37,527 bases of DNA, taken from positions 1 through 37,527 of IMG/VR virus record IMGVR_UViG_3300002835_000494; one strand, 5' to 3'. Made by a program: the position numbers and the translations under genes. Source of the DNA: a virus. The notes under the pieces were generated by a model, which saw nothing but the letters and a program-made list of their open reading frames with translations, ran no database searches and was not told where the DNA came from. Below are positions 14,001 to 21,082 of this stretch, one piece after another; position 1 is the first letter of the stretch, and each line of letters opens with the position of its first letter.

Positions 14001-17000
14001 AGACCAACAGCGTCGGTGTAGTTATTGCCAGCAATGCCTACTGTATTAGCCCATGCGTTCGCTGCTACAGCGTTATTAGCTGCAAGGATAGAAGCATAGG
14101 TATTTGATGATAGACCAACATGATTGGTATAGTTGTTACCGGCTGCACCAACGGTATTGGCCCAGTTGTTTGCTCCGATTGCATTGTTAGAAGCAAGAAT
14201 GGAAGCATATGTGTTAACTGATAGACCAACATGATCGGTATAGTTATTGCCAGCGGTTCCAATAGCAGTTGCTAAACTATTTGAGGCTGCTCCAACAGAA
14301 ACAGTATAGTTATTACCCGCTGCGCCTACGGAATCGGTATAGTTGTTACCGGCAATGCCTACAGTATTGGCCCAGTTGTTAGAACCTACGGCATTGTTAG
14401 CCACAAGGATTGATGCATAGGTATTGACAGACAATCCTACATGATCAGTATAGTTATTGCCTGCGATACCTACTGTGTTTGCCCAGTTATTGGCACCAAT
14501 AGCGTTATTTGCTACAAGAATAGAGGTATAGTTATTACCAGCAAGACCAGTAGCATTTGAGTAAGCATTAGCCGCAGCAAAACCTACGTTAGCATTGACA
14601 TAGGCTGCATTAGCCTTATCGAAGGCACTTGAAATTGTATGAATGGCATTAGCACCACCAAGGAATATATTGCTGGTGATTAGATCAGCATTAAGAACGG
14701 CCAGCGTAAAGTTGTTGCCAGCATAGTCAATGTAGTTACCATGAGGTTCTTCACTATACTCTTGGAATAGATAGTATTCTTTGCTGATATGAGAACGATA
14801 TAGACCAGTATGAACGTTAATGCTTGATGCATTGACATAGTTAGCCACAAAACCGATATCGACAAGATCGGTAGCATAGTTGTTAGCAGCAAGATAGATT
14901 AGCGAGTCGCCAACTCTTAGTGTCTGGGAATCATTGAAGAAAACGTTACCAGCAACATAGAGATTTTGATTGATGCTAACATTACCGGTGACAGTGATTT
15001 CACCTGTAATAGTTTGATCAGGATCGTTTAGCTTAACATAAGTTGCATCGGCATATGAATTGGAAGAATTGACCATGAAGCCAGCATAGCTATTAGCTGA
15101 CATACCAACTGTGTTAGCCCATGTATTTGCACCGATTGACAAAGCATTAGCATTAGCGTATGCTGCGTTTGCCAGTGTGTAAGAAGCATTAACAGTTGCA
15201 TATACTAAGTTCTGGACTTCCCAATTGGAATTTGTGGAAGCATAAACAGTATTGGTTAGGTCATAGATAGCGTTCTGGACAACCCAGTTAGAGTTACTGG
15301 AAGCATATACAGTATTGGTAAGATCATAAAGAGCATTTTGAACTGCCCAGTTAGAATTACCGGAAGCATAAGCGGCATTAGTCAAATCATAGTTTGCATT
15401 TGCCATAACATAGTTGGCATTTACAGTAGCGTAAACTAGATTTTGAACTGCCCAGTTAGAGTTAGCTGAGGCATATACTGTATTGGTTAGATCATAAACG
15501 GCATTCTGGACGGTCCAATTAGAATTGACCGAAGCATATACGGCATTAGTGGTGTCATAAGCCGCATTGAGTGTGGTATATCCAGCGTTAGCCATATCAT
15601 AGTTGGCATTGACGGTGGCATATACAAGATTTTGGACAGTCCAATTAGAATTAGCGGAATCATATGCTGCATTGACAGTGGCATATACTGCATTGCTCAA
15701 CTCGTAGTTGGCATTTGCCATTGTGTAGTTAGAATTTAGTGTATCATATGCAGCGTTGCTTAACTCATAGTTGGCATTTGCCATTGTGTAGTTAGCGTTA
15801 ACCGTAGCATATACTAAGTTCTGGACGGTCCAGTTAGAATTGATTGATGCATATGCGGAATTGGTAAATGCATAGTCGGCGTTAACGGTAGCATATGCAG
15901 CATTAAGCGTTGCATATGCCGCATTACCCATTACATAACTGCTATTGACAGTAGCGTAGACTAGATTTTGAACTGTCCAGTTAGAATTAGAAGATGCATA
16001 TACAGCATTAACAGTATCATAAGCAGAGTTGAGGGCAACATAGGCTGCATTGCCCATAACGTAGTTGGCATTAACTGTTGCGTAGACAAGGTTCTGGACA
16101 ACCCAATTAGAATTTGCTGATGCGTATACCGCATTGATAGTATCCTGTGCTGAACCAAGATCGGTATTAGAAGCGATGTAGGTTGTGATGGTCTGTGCTA
16201 CGTTTCCAGAGATTGACCACTTTTCAGCGGATTCATCCCAGAGTAGAGCAGCATTGGCTTTTAGACCACGATTGATTTCGATACCAGCATCTTCCAGAGG
16301 AACAGCGTTGAGAGGAAGATCGGCATTGAGGGTGATGATGTTATCGCCAACCTGTAGCTGTCTAGTATTAGCGTATGTAACTTCACCGACAATGAATAGA
16401 TTGCCAGTAATTCCAATATCACTTGAGATTAGCTGGAGCGATGGAGATGATAGCTTAACATATGTGGCATCTGTGTAAGCATTGGCAGAGTTTGCCATAT
16501 AGCCAGCATAGGAATTAGCTGACAATCCAACAAGATTAGACCAGTTGTTTGCTCCAATAGCTAGTGAGTTAGCATTGGCATAAGCTGCATTAGCTAAGGT
16601 ATAGGAAGCATTTACTGTTGCATAAACAAGATTTTGAACGGTCCAATTTGAGTTTGCGGAAGCGTAAACGGCATTAGTTGTATCAAAGGCAGCGTTTAGA
16701 GCCTCGTATGAGGCATTGCCCATGACATAGCTGCTATTGACAGTTGCATAAACAAGATTTTGGACTGTCCAATTGCTGTTGGATGATGCGTAAACTGTAT
16801 TGGTTAGATCGTAAAGAGCGTTCTGAACCTGCCAGTTAGAATTAGATGATGCGTAGGCTGCGTTGATTGTATGATAGGCAGCGTTGCCCATAACATAGGC
16901 AGCATTAGTGGTTGCATATAGGGTATTCTGGACTGCCCAGTTAGAATTAGCGGAATCATATGCAGCATTGGCTGTATTAAAGGCAGAGTTCAATGCTGTA

Positions 17001-17956
17001 TAAGAAGCATTGGACATAGTGTAATCTGCGTTTACAGTTGCATAGATTACATTCTGTATATCCCAGTTTGAATTTGATGAGGCGTAAACAGCATTTACGG
17101 TGTCATATGCAGCATTAAGAGCAACATAACCAGCGTTGCCCATGACATAGTTACTATTGACTGTGGCATAGACAAGGTTCTGCACTTCCCAATTGGAATT
17201 TGCGGAAGCATAGATTGTATTTGCTAATTGATAGACAGCGTTCTGGACAACCCAGTTAGAGTTTGAGGAGTCATAAACAGAATTGGCTGTAGAATAGAGG
17301 GCATTCTGTACCGCCCAATTTGAATTGGAGGTATCGTAAACAGTGTTAGCAACTGTATAGAGAGCGTTCTGGACTTCCCAGTTTGAGTTGGCTGTAGCAT
17401 ATACGGCATTGACAGTATCGTAGGCTGAGTTAAGAGCAACATAAGCTGCGTTACTCATTACATAATCAGCGTTTACGGTAGCATAAACGAGGTTCTGGAC
17501 TGTCCAGTTGGAATTGATAGATGCGTAGGCTGCATTAACGGTGCTATAAGCTGCATTAAGTGTAATGTAGCCAGCATTAGACATAACATAGTTAGAGTTT
17601 ACAGTAGCGTAAACGAGATTTTGAACTGACCAATTAGAGTTTGCAGAAGCATAGACAGCGTTAACTGTTGCGTATGCGGCATTTAGCGTCACATAACCGG
17701 CATTAGACATCGTATAGTTGGCGTTAACCGTGGCATAAACCAGGTTCTGGACTGCCCAATTGGAATTAGATGATGCATAGGAATAGTTTGCTACGTTAGC
17801 AGCACCATTCGCATGATACCAGATTGGAATAAGGTCAGTAGCTAATGCTACACCAGCCATTGAACCAGAACCACCGTTGGTGATCTGGATTCTGTTTTTA
17901 GATGTTGTGGTGACGTTTACTTTGTTATCACCGCCGGTTGTGATTTTGATTGACAT
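11069..17956 (-). CDS. Giant repeat-rich tail fibre (2295 aa)
   Basis: A long fibre. Residues 1-50: unique N-terminus (MSIKITTGGDNKVNVTTTSK), probably the attachment end. About 55-470 and 595-925: uninterrupted heptads of the form N-x-x-(Y/W)-x-x-x, for example NLVYATV, NANYVMS, NSNWTVQ, with about 22 NSNW units overall. About 500-595, 980-1095 and 1437-1525: beta domains; the first and third are near-duplicates (QLQVGDNIITLNADLP and QLQIGDNILTLNADLP, both followed by ANAALLW and WSISGN). About 1120-1437: 11- and 15-residue repeats (VGIAGNNYTDH type). From about 1525: NNVAPQ/TANNAYDTANAAF linkers, GIGTTNP and GIGRTDP modules, two LWW/MWW-type modules, and a final GPVTLGAGVTITIP...WTVV module. 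Probably a homotrimeric coiled-coil shaft with a beta tip. The frame is intact throughout. Confidence 0.88.
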   Translation of the reverse strand: MSIKITTGGDNKVNVTTTSKNRIQITNGGSGSMAGVALATDLIPIWYHANGAANVANYSYASSNSNWAVQNLVYATVNANYTMSNAGYVTLNAAYATVNAVYASANSNWSVQNLVYATVNSNYVMSNAGYITLNAAYSTVNAAYASINSNWTVQNLVYATVNADYVMSNAAYVALNSAYDTVNAVYATANSNWEVQNALYTVANTVYDTSNSNWAVQNALYSTANSVYDSSNSNWVVQNAVYQLANTIYASANSNWEVQNLVYATVNSNYVMGNAGYVALNAAYDTVNAVYASSNSNWDIQNVIYATVNADYTMSNASYTALNSAFNTANAAYDSANSNWAVQNTLYATTNAAYVMGNAAYHTINAAYASSNSNWQVQNALYDLTNTVYASSNSNWTVQNLVYATVNSSYVMGNASYEALNAAFDTTNAVYASANSNWTVQNLVYATVNASYTLANAAYANANSLAIGANNWSNLVGLSANSYAGYMANSANAYTDATYVKLSSPSLQLISSDIGITGNLFIVGEVTYANTRQLQVGDNIITLNADLPLNAVPLEDAGIEINRGLKANAALLWDESAEKWSISGNVAQTITTYIASNTDLGSAQDTINAVYASANSNWVVQNLVYATVNANYVMGNAAYVALNSAYDTVNAVYASSNSNWTVQNLVYATVNSSYVMGNAAYATLNAAYATVNADYAFTNSAYASINSNWTVQNLVYATVNANYTMANANYELSNAAYDTLNSNYTMANANYELSNAVYATVNAAYDSANSNWTVQNLVYATVNANYDMANAGYTTLNAAYDTTNAVYASVNSNWTVQNAVYDLTNTVYASANSNWAVQNLVYATVNANYVMANANYDLTNAAYASGNSNWAVQNALYDLTNTVYASSNSNWVVQNAIYDLTNTVYASTNSNWEVQNLVYATVNASYTLANAAYANANALSIGANTWANTVGMSANSYAGFMVNSSNSYADATYVKLNDPDQTITGEITVTGNVSINQNLYVAGNVFFNDSQTLRVGDSLIYLAANNYATDLVDIGFVANYVNASSINVHTGLYRSHISKEYYLFQEYSEEPHGNYIDYAGNNFTLAVLNADLITSNIFLGGANAIHTISSAFDKANAAYVNANVGFAAANAYSNATGLAGNNYTSILVANNAIGANNWANTVGIAGNNYTDHVGLSVNTYASILVANNAVGSNNWANTVGIAGNNYTDSVGAAGNNYTVSVGAASNSLATAIGTAGNNYTDHVGLSVNTYASILASNNAIGANNWANTVGAAGNNYTNHVGLSSNTYASILAANNAVAANAWANTVGIAGNNYTDAVGLSVNTYTSILAANNAVGANNWANTVGVAGNNYTDSVGAAGNAYMLSVTTAGNNYASVLAANNAVGANAWANTVGTAGNNYTNSVGVAGNNYTNSVGASGNSYAETVGASANTFADATYYKKTGGLISGDVGISGNLTISGTTTFANTQQLQIGDNILTLNADLPMSVMPVDNAGLEVNRGNKSANAALLWIEASEQWSISGNTAQSVSTYIASNTLVELYAAAGNAYSQQVGAAGNSYTNFVGASANTYSAETYATRSNVSIVYNTANVAFDTANAAFASANNVAPQIAPSYRTANNAYDTANAAFAAANTLAPAYGTANNAYDTANAAFGKANNALANTTGTFAGNLTISGSTTANNGFYSRWDYRGPFTDGIVVDYVEGVGRISVGANDSLTLFNHGVGNIPILTITEYGFVGIGTTNPLYPVTVIANGATTTTLAGAVFSAEGSENAYLQLNIRNANAGSEASSDFVATADDGDDTSDYIDLGINSSQFANPGFTIAGAHDGYLYTSNGNLAIGTANSTAYKSLSFFTGGTLAGNEVLRIQDGAGGANIGIGRTDPNYKIDVVGSINASNILINGIPLGTASVKVSNTAPSLPAGGNMWWDTESGKLYIYYIDADSAQWVEAFPSEVGIDTSFIIPVYQNANLAYSLGNTIYASVNSNWTVTNTVYDIANAAFDSANNVAPQVAPSYNTANLAYFNSNAAFIHANAAFDSANNVAPQVTPSYNTANMAFNTANAAFAVANNVAPQVEPAFRTANNAYLTANAAYDRANAGGANVGQTAPTGASSGRLWWNSDLGKLFIYYTDPANTSSWVETNPSSSVIEAAIITGYINPVSNTANAAYAVANAGYSYANTLLANSTTTYYGTLTVSGNVLFTVNNSLTVPTGPTAARPGTAANGMIRYNTTLNTFEGYKAGTWGAIGGGATGGGSDDAFYENTANITSDYAITSGKNAMTAGPVTLGAGVTITIPTGSTWTVV
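13640..14600 (-). repeat. Hendecad/pentadecad repeat tract of the giant fibre
   Basis: 33-nt units encode 11-residue repeats (VGIAGNNYTDH, VGLSVNTYASI, VGAAGNNYTVS) alternating with 45-nt units encoding 15 residues (LVANNAVGSNNWANT). Periods of 11 and 15 residues suit coiled coils with less supercoil than heptads. Confidence 0.85.
15180..17800 (-). repeat. Heptad repeat tract of the giant fibre (N-x-x-Y/W-x-x-x)
   Basis: About 21-nt units encode heptads with Asn first and Tyr/Trp fourth, interrupted only by a beta domain at about 16170-16450. Super-units such as NSNWxVQ-NLVYATV-NxxYxMx-NAxYxxL-NAAYxxV recur. The protein period is nearly exact while the DNA copies differ at most synonymous positions. 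Confidence 0.9.
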
Positions 17957-17959
17957 AGC

Positions 17960-18298
17960 TTACTTTGTTACCGATGGTGTTACGTATATAACTCCTTCAA
18001 TAAGTCTGGTCACCGTTTGTGTGGTGTCAGTAACTTTAACATCAAACAGGTAAGAACCTGCACGTAGATTTGCAGTATTAGACGAGTTCATTGTAAGAAG
18101 AAACTCGCCGTTTGCGGGATCATATACCGAAGCTGATAGATATGCGTATGCGTTAGGAGATACTAACGATCTTCTTAGTGCGCTACTAACAGTATAACCT
18201 AAAACATTCTGAGGAAGATTTGTATTGTCATCATTGAGGTTAATGGTAGTGGAGAAATCGCTCCCTTGGTCAATGTAAAGTTCTACGTATTCGGCCAT
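17960..18298 (-). CDS. Small BppU-N-like/Ig-like structural protein (112 aa)
   Basis: MAEYVELYIDQGSDFSTTIN is followed by LGYTVSSALRRS, SVYDPANGEFLLTMNSSNTA, LRAGSYLFDVKVTD, TRLIEGVIYVTPSVT. This is the order of strands in the small proteins related to the N-terminal domain of phage baseplate upper protein BppU: I-x-(Q/K)-G-(S/T)-D-(F/W), L-x-G-x-x-(V/A), D-P-x-(N/T)-G, L-x-A-G-x-Y-x-(F/Y)-(D/E)-(V/I), G-x-(I/V)-x-V-x-P-x-(V/I)-T. Such proteins usually anchor fibres. Its place directly before the giant fibre (3 nt gap), behind the best late-promoter match in the window, supports a connector role. The fold call is from memory; the connector role is inference. Confidence 0.7.
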   Translation of the reverse strand: MAEYVELYIDQGSDFSTTINLNDDNTNLPQNVLGYTVSSALRRSLVSPNAYAYLSASVYDPANGEFLLTMNSSNTANLRAGSYLFDVKVTDTTQTVTRLIEGVIYVTPSVTK

Positions 18299-18324
18299 CG
18301 AGTCTCTTTCTTTGTTTAACTACC

Positions 18325-18332
18325 TATTTATA
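18325..18332 (-). promoter_or_regulatory. T4-type late promoter (TATAAATA)
   Basis: In the 35-nt gap between the 177-aa gene and the BppU-like gene, the minus strand reads TAA-ATATAAATAGG, a full match to the T4 late promoter octamer, just after the stop codon. It is about 27 nt before the ATG at 18298, leaving room for a leader carrying AAGAAAGAGA. This would give the connector-like gene and the giant fibre their own late transcript. It is the best-placed octamer in the window. Confidence 0.65.
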
Positions 18333-18333
18333 T

Positions 18334-18867
18334 TTATCTTTTGAGCAGTTCCGAAAACTCTTGTATGAATGATGGATCTTTTTCAGATAGAACCTTTAAG
18401 GAATCAACCAGATTGGTGACAGTATCATATGCTTTTAGAAGTTCGGTTTCTTCGGTTTTCTGTATTGCCTCTGCCGATGCAGCCTGTTCTGCGATCATGG
18501 CATTCTTTAGGTCTTTAATGTCCTCAACCGTGAATGCCTTGGTATCTCCAACCAAATCTCTAAGGTTTCTCATCTTGGTATCGATATTTGGATCTTTGAT
18601 TTCTTCATGGATCTTCAACCAATCAACAGGAGCATTGATCATAATTCTCTTTTCAACTTCTTCTGTAGATGGAGTTGGTGTATCATACAAGGTCATTAGA
18701 ACGTCGGTTCTTGTAGCAACAGGATAACCGTCTGCATTTAGCTTAACAGAACCATCTTCGTTAAATGATGATGCCAGATCCATTTCAGTCAACTTGTCGG
18801 TGAAATAGCGAATTACTACACCGTGTGATTCCGGATCAATCTTAATGATGCGATATTGAATGTTCAT
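18334..18867 (-). CDS. Unknown phage protein, helical C-terminus (177 aa)
   Basis: Not recognised. MNIQYRIIKIDPESHGVVIR and YFTDKLTEMDLAS form a beta-rich start; GYPVATRTDVLMTLYDTPTP follows; then a helical, acidic C-terminal half (residues about 95-177) containing VEDIKDLKNAMIAEQAASAE and AYDTVTNLVDSLKVLSEKDP, which may form a coiled coil. No membrane segment or catalytic motif is visible. It sits between the Gly-rich protein and the connector-like protein, so a fibre-assembly or structural accessory role is plausible but unproven. AAGAGGAACAAATG gives it a strong ribosome binding site. Confidence 0.6.
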   Translation of the reverse strand: MNIQYRIIKIDPESHGVVIRYFTDKLTEMDLASSFNEDGSVKLNADGYPVATRTDVLMTLYDTPTPSTEEVEKRIMINAPVDWLKIHEEIKDPNIDTKMRNLRDLVGDTKAFTVEDIKDLKNAMIAEQAASAEAIQKTEETELLKAYDTVTNLVDSLKVLSEKDPSFIQEFSELLKR

Positions 18868-18876
18868 TTGTTCCTC

Positions 18877-20040
18877 TTAAGCAACTGGGCCCGATACATG
18901 GGTGTTGTTGATGTAATTGATGTATGTATTACCTGTGATAGCATTACCTTGAGAGCCTTGGGCTCCTGTATCACCTGTGGCGCCTTGAGCACCAGTTGAA
19001 CCTGTGGCTCCAGTTGCTCCAGTAGCACCAAAAGCACCGGCGCCGCCACCTGGACCACCGCCAGCACCACCGTGGTTACCTGCACCGTGACCTGAACCAC
19101 CATGACCGCCAGCAGCATTATAAGCGCCGCCTGCGCCACCATGACCACCATGAACGTGTGCGTGGTGTTGGTTACCGCCATAGTGTCCGCCACCTGGACC
19201 GCCGCCGGCGCCGCCGTGATTAGCACCGTGACCTGCACCATCGCCGCCAGGAGCACCATGACCACCAGTACCTGTACCACCGCCACCACCGCCGCCACCT
19301 GCGTGGACGTTAGCACCGTGGGCGTGCTGAACACCATAAGCACCAGTGTTATAATGCTGTCCGTAGCCGTGAGCACCACCGCCACCGCCGCCGCCTCCGC
19401 CGCCACCGTTTCCTCCGTGACCACCTGCGCCGCCGGCGCCACCGTCACCACCATCACCACCAGTGCCGCCGTCACCACCATCACCGCCTGTACCACCGAC
19501 AATAGCATTTTTGTTGTTAAGAACGATAGCAACACCTGTAGCAGCGTCGGCTACGAATGATGTACCACCAGTACCTCCTGTAGCACCTGTGCCGCCTTTG
19601 GCTCCCGTGCCACCAGTGCCGCCTGTAACACCTGTACCGCCGGTACCACCTGTACCACCGCCACCACCATGGTTGCCTGTATTAGTATGACTAGCGCCGT
19701 GACCACCGTGACCACCAGAGCCATTACTACCTGTAGTTCCTTGGCCGCCTGTAGTTCCTGTAGAACCTTTGGATCCTGTAGAGCCTGTAGAGCCTTTATT
19801 ACCTTTTGAACCTGTAATAGTAGAATTGTTCTCAATATAGATCCATGTACCAGGAGTCCATGATGAATTTGTTCTGAAAGCTGGAGTCGTTGGTGTTGAA
19901 GCTGAAACAGCAGCATTAACAAAGCAAAGAACATTTAATGGATATGATGGACTACTTACAGAAGAATATAGATCAACGTCACTTGTGTTTGCGCTGATTA
20001 TAACTACCTTAGTTGGTCTAACAATCGGTGCTAGAAACAT
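18877..20040 (-). CDS. Glycine/histidine-rich collagen-like tail protein (387 aa)
   Basis: Residues 1-75 are an ordinary beta-rich domain (VVIISANTSDVDLYSSVSSP ending WIYIENNSTITG). About 76-106 are collagen-like G-x-x triplets (GSKGNKGSTGSTGSKGSTG). From about 107 to 345 it is largely glycine with Thr, Asp, His, Asn and Ala; one non-repetitive insert (SFVADAATGVAIVLNNKNAI) interrupts it near residue 165. A second collagen-like run (GATGATGATGSTGAQGATGD) precedes the C-terminus NTYINYINNTHVSGPVA. Gly-rich blocks of this sort form polyglycine-II bundles in tail-fibre adhesins such as phage S16 gp38; the N-terminal domain before a Gly-rich stretch also fits fibre proteins I recall. Three H-x-H motifs are present (residues about 237 and 290-296). 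Probably a fibre or adhesin. Confidence 0.78.
   Translation of the reverse strand: MFLAPIVRPTKVVIISANTSDVDLYSSVSSPSYPLNVLCFVNAAVSASTPTTPAFRTNSSWTPGTWIYIENNSTITGSKGNKGSTGSTGSKGSTGTTGGQGTTGSNGSGGHGGHGASHTNTGNHGGGGGTGGTGGTGVTGGTGGTGAKGGTGATGGTGGTSFVADAATGVAIVLNNKNAIVGGTGGDGGDGGTGGDGGDGGAGGAGGHGGNGGGGGGGGGGGAHGYGQHYNTGAYGVQHAHGANVHAGGGGGGGGTGTGGHGAPGGDGAGHGANHGGAGGGPGGGHYGGNQHHAHVHGGHGGAGGAYNAAGGHGGSGHGAGNHGGAGGGPGGGAGAFGATGATGATGSTGAQGATGDTGAQGSQGNAITGNTYINYINNTHVSGPVA
18990..19820 (-). repeat. Glycine-codon repeat tract with collagen-like ends
   Basis: Simple GGN-rich coding repeats in the 387-aa protein. The plus strand shows long runs of cca/ccg/cct triplets, making this visibly the most G+C-rich stretch of the window. 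Antisense open frames rich in Pro or Thr/Ala arise from this composition and are not genes. Confidence 0.85.
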
Positions 20041-20046
20041 ATATTA

Positions 20047-20853
20047 TTACCTCACATCTGGTAGGTATGAACCGTATAGATTTGTACCGTCACATACGAA
20101 TGAGAACAAATCACGACGATTTGCTGTGGAGGTGAGAGTTGGTGCAACACCAGCAGGCCATTTGAATACGGAGTTCCAAGTTAGTGATCTGCCACCTGAA
20201 CCATCTTGTACCACATGGAGTATATATGTACCAATTTTGAGATTGGTCGGTGCAGCCATTGTTCTAGAACCACCTAGTGTAACTGTAGCAACTGAACCAA
20301 GAGAAACGTCCCAGTTAATTGTCGAACCGTCGGTTAGTGTTTGGTTGGCAATGTTAGCATCAATTGTAACGGTGCCGGTGAATGTTGGACTAATCTTAGT
20401 GGCATATGTAGCAATTGAATATGTATTTACGGCATTTGACCATGCATTAGCTGACGCACCAACTGTGTTTGACCATGAGTTAGCAGAACGTGATACAGTA
20501 TTTGACCAACCATTTGACGCCAGACCTACGGCATTTGACCATGCGTTAGCAGAAGCAACCGAAATCTGTGCATTGCTGTTAGCAGCAGTCACATAAGATA
20601 TAGCAAGTCCATGAACTGTATTAACAACTAGAGCCGAAGCAACGTTTCCAGAAGCGGAATCATTGACCGATGAAGATGTTAGAATGTTGATAGTAAGATT
20701 ACTTGATCTAGAAGCGAATGATGGAATAGATACTGTATTAGCATTTGATGTATTACAGAAAATCAACTTGTCGTTTAGAGCAACAACGGTTGAGTTTGTG
20801 ACTGTTCTCCAATAATCAAATGTATCTGTGAGTGCGACGTTTGCTAATGCCAT
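20047..20853 (-). CDS. Tail-fibre protein with hendecad repeats (268 aa)
   Basis: A beta-rich N-terminal half (MALANVALTDTFDYWRTVTN, VVALNDKLIFCN, VNTVHGLAISYVTAANSNAQ) leads into four consecutive 11-residue repeats at about 99-142: SANAWSNAVGL, ASNGWSNTVSR, SANSWSNTVGA, SANAWSNAVNT. These match the GANNWANTVG repeats of the giant fibre. Then comes TFTGTVTIDANIANQTLTDG and a C-terminal fibre domain with LGGSRTMAAPTNLKIGTYIL, HVVQDGSGGRSLTW, FSFVCDGTNLYGSYL. The last domain (G-G-x-R-T-(M/L)-x-x-P-x-N, Q-D-x-x-G-x-x-x-(L/V)-x-W) is common in phage fibres. Probably a short trimeric fibre. Confidence 0.78.
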   Translation of the reverse strand: MALANVALTDTFDYWRTVTNSTVVALNDKLIFCNTSNANTVSIPSFASRSSNLTINILTSSSVNDSASGNVASALVVNTVHGLAISYVTAANSNAQISVASANAWSNAVGLASNGWSNTVSRSANSWSNTVGASANAWSNAVNTYSIATYATKISPTFTGTVTIDANIANQTLTDGSTINWDVSLGSVATVTLGGSRTMAAPTNLKIGTYILHVVQDGSGGRSLTWNSVFKWPAGVAPTLTSTANRRDLFSFVCDGTNLYGSYLPDVR

Positions 20854-20854
20854 C

Positions 20855-21082
20855 TTATCTTCTCGCTAATCCTTTAAGTAAATCTTTGATCTCGTTGATA
20901 TCAGTTTTCAACTCGTTTATCTGTTCTTGTATCTTGTCTACCGCCTGCTCTTTTCTTTTGCGTTTCTTATAAGCGGCTAGAGCATCGTTATCTTTATTTA
21001 TAAGAAATCCTTCAGCGGTCCTATAGATTCCTGGTCTGTCGGTTCTTTTATCTGGTTCTCGAATCTCTGTCACTTCCTGCAT
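20855..21082 (-). CDS. Small coiled-coil protein of unknown function (75 aa)
   Basis: Residues 18-36 read GIYRTAEGFLINKDNDALAA, followed by a basic stretch YKKRKRKE and a heptad-patterned helix KIQEQINELKTDINEIKDLL to the end. I have seen the G-I-Y-(R/K)-T-x-E-G-F-L-I-N-K-D pattern in small proteins beside structural genes of marine T4-like phages, without assigned function. It starts 35 nt inside the 3' end of the preceding gene in another frame; the only Met in the protein is the first. Basic patch plus coiled coil would suit a small assembly or connector subunit. Function unknown. Confidence 0.6.
   Translation of the reverse strand: MQEVTEIREPDKRTDRPGIYRTAEGFLINKDNDALAAYKKRKRKEQAVDKIQEQINELKTDINEIKDLLKGLARR
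20995..21002 (-). promoter_or_regulatory. Late-promoter-like octamer inside the 75-aa gene
   Basis: A full TATAAATA match about 140 nt before the hendecad fibre gene (start 20853). It encodes Ile-Asn-Lys within a conserved-looking motif, so coding constraint may explain it. Confidence 0.3.

Noticed and set aside
11470-17442. Multiple 65-88 aa minus-strand frames inside the giant fibre, rich in Met/Leu/Pro
   Set aside because: They are +1/+2 frame readings of the Asn/Tyr/Ala repeat codons. The main frame is intact and no frameshift signal is needed.
13640-17800. CRISPR-like or direct DNA repeats in the giant fibre region
   Set aside because: The repeats are in frame, coding, without spacers, and differ at synonymous positions.
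18864-19535. 223-aa Val/Ala-rich frame overlapping the Gly-rich gene on the same strand
   Set aside because: It is the alternate-frame reading of glycine repeats, and the Gly frame matches known fibre architecture and carries sensible N- and C-terminal domains.
19102-19690. Antisense frames opposite the Gly-rich gene (Pro-rich and Thr/Ala-rich products)
   Set aside because: Their composition is exactly what the reverse complement of GGN-rich coding sequence gives, so they are compositional shadows.
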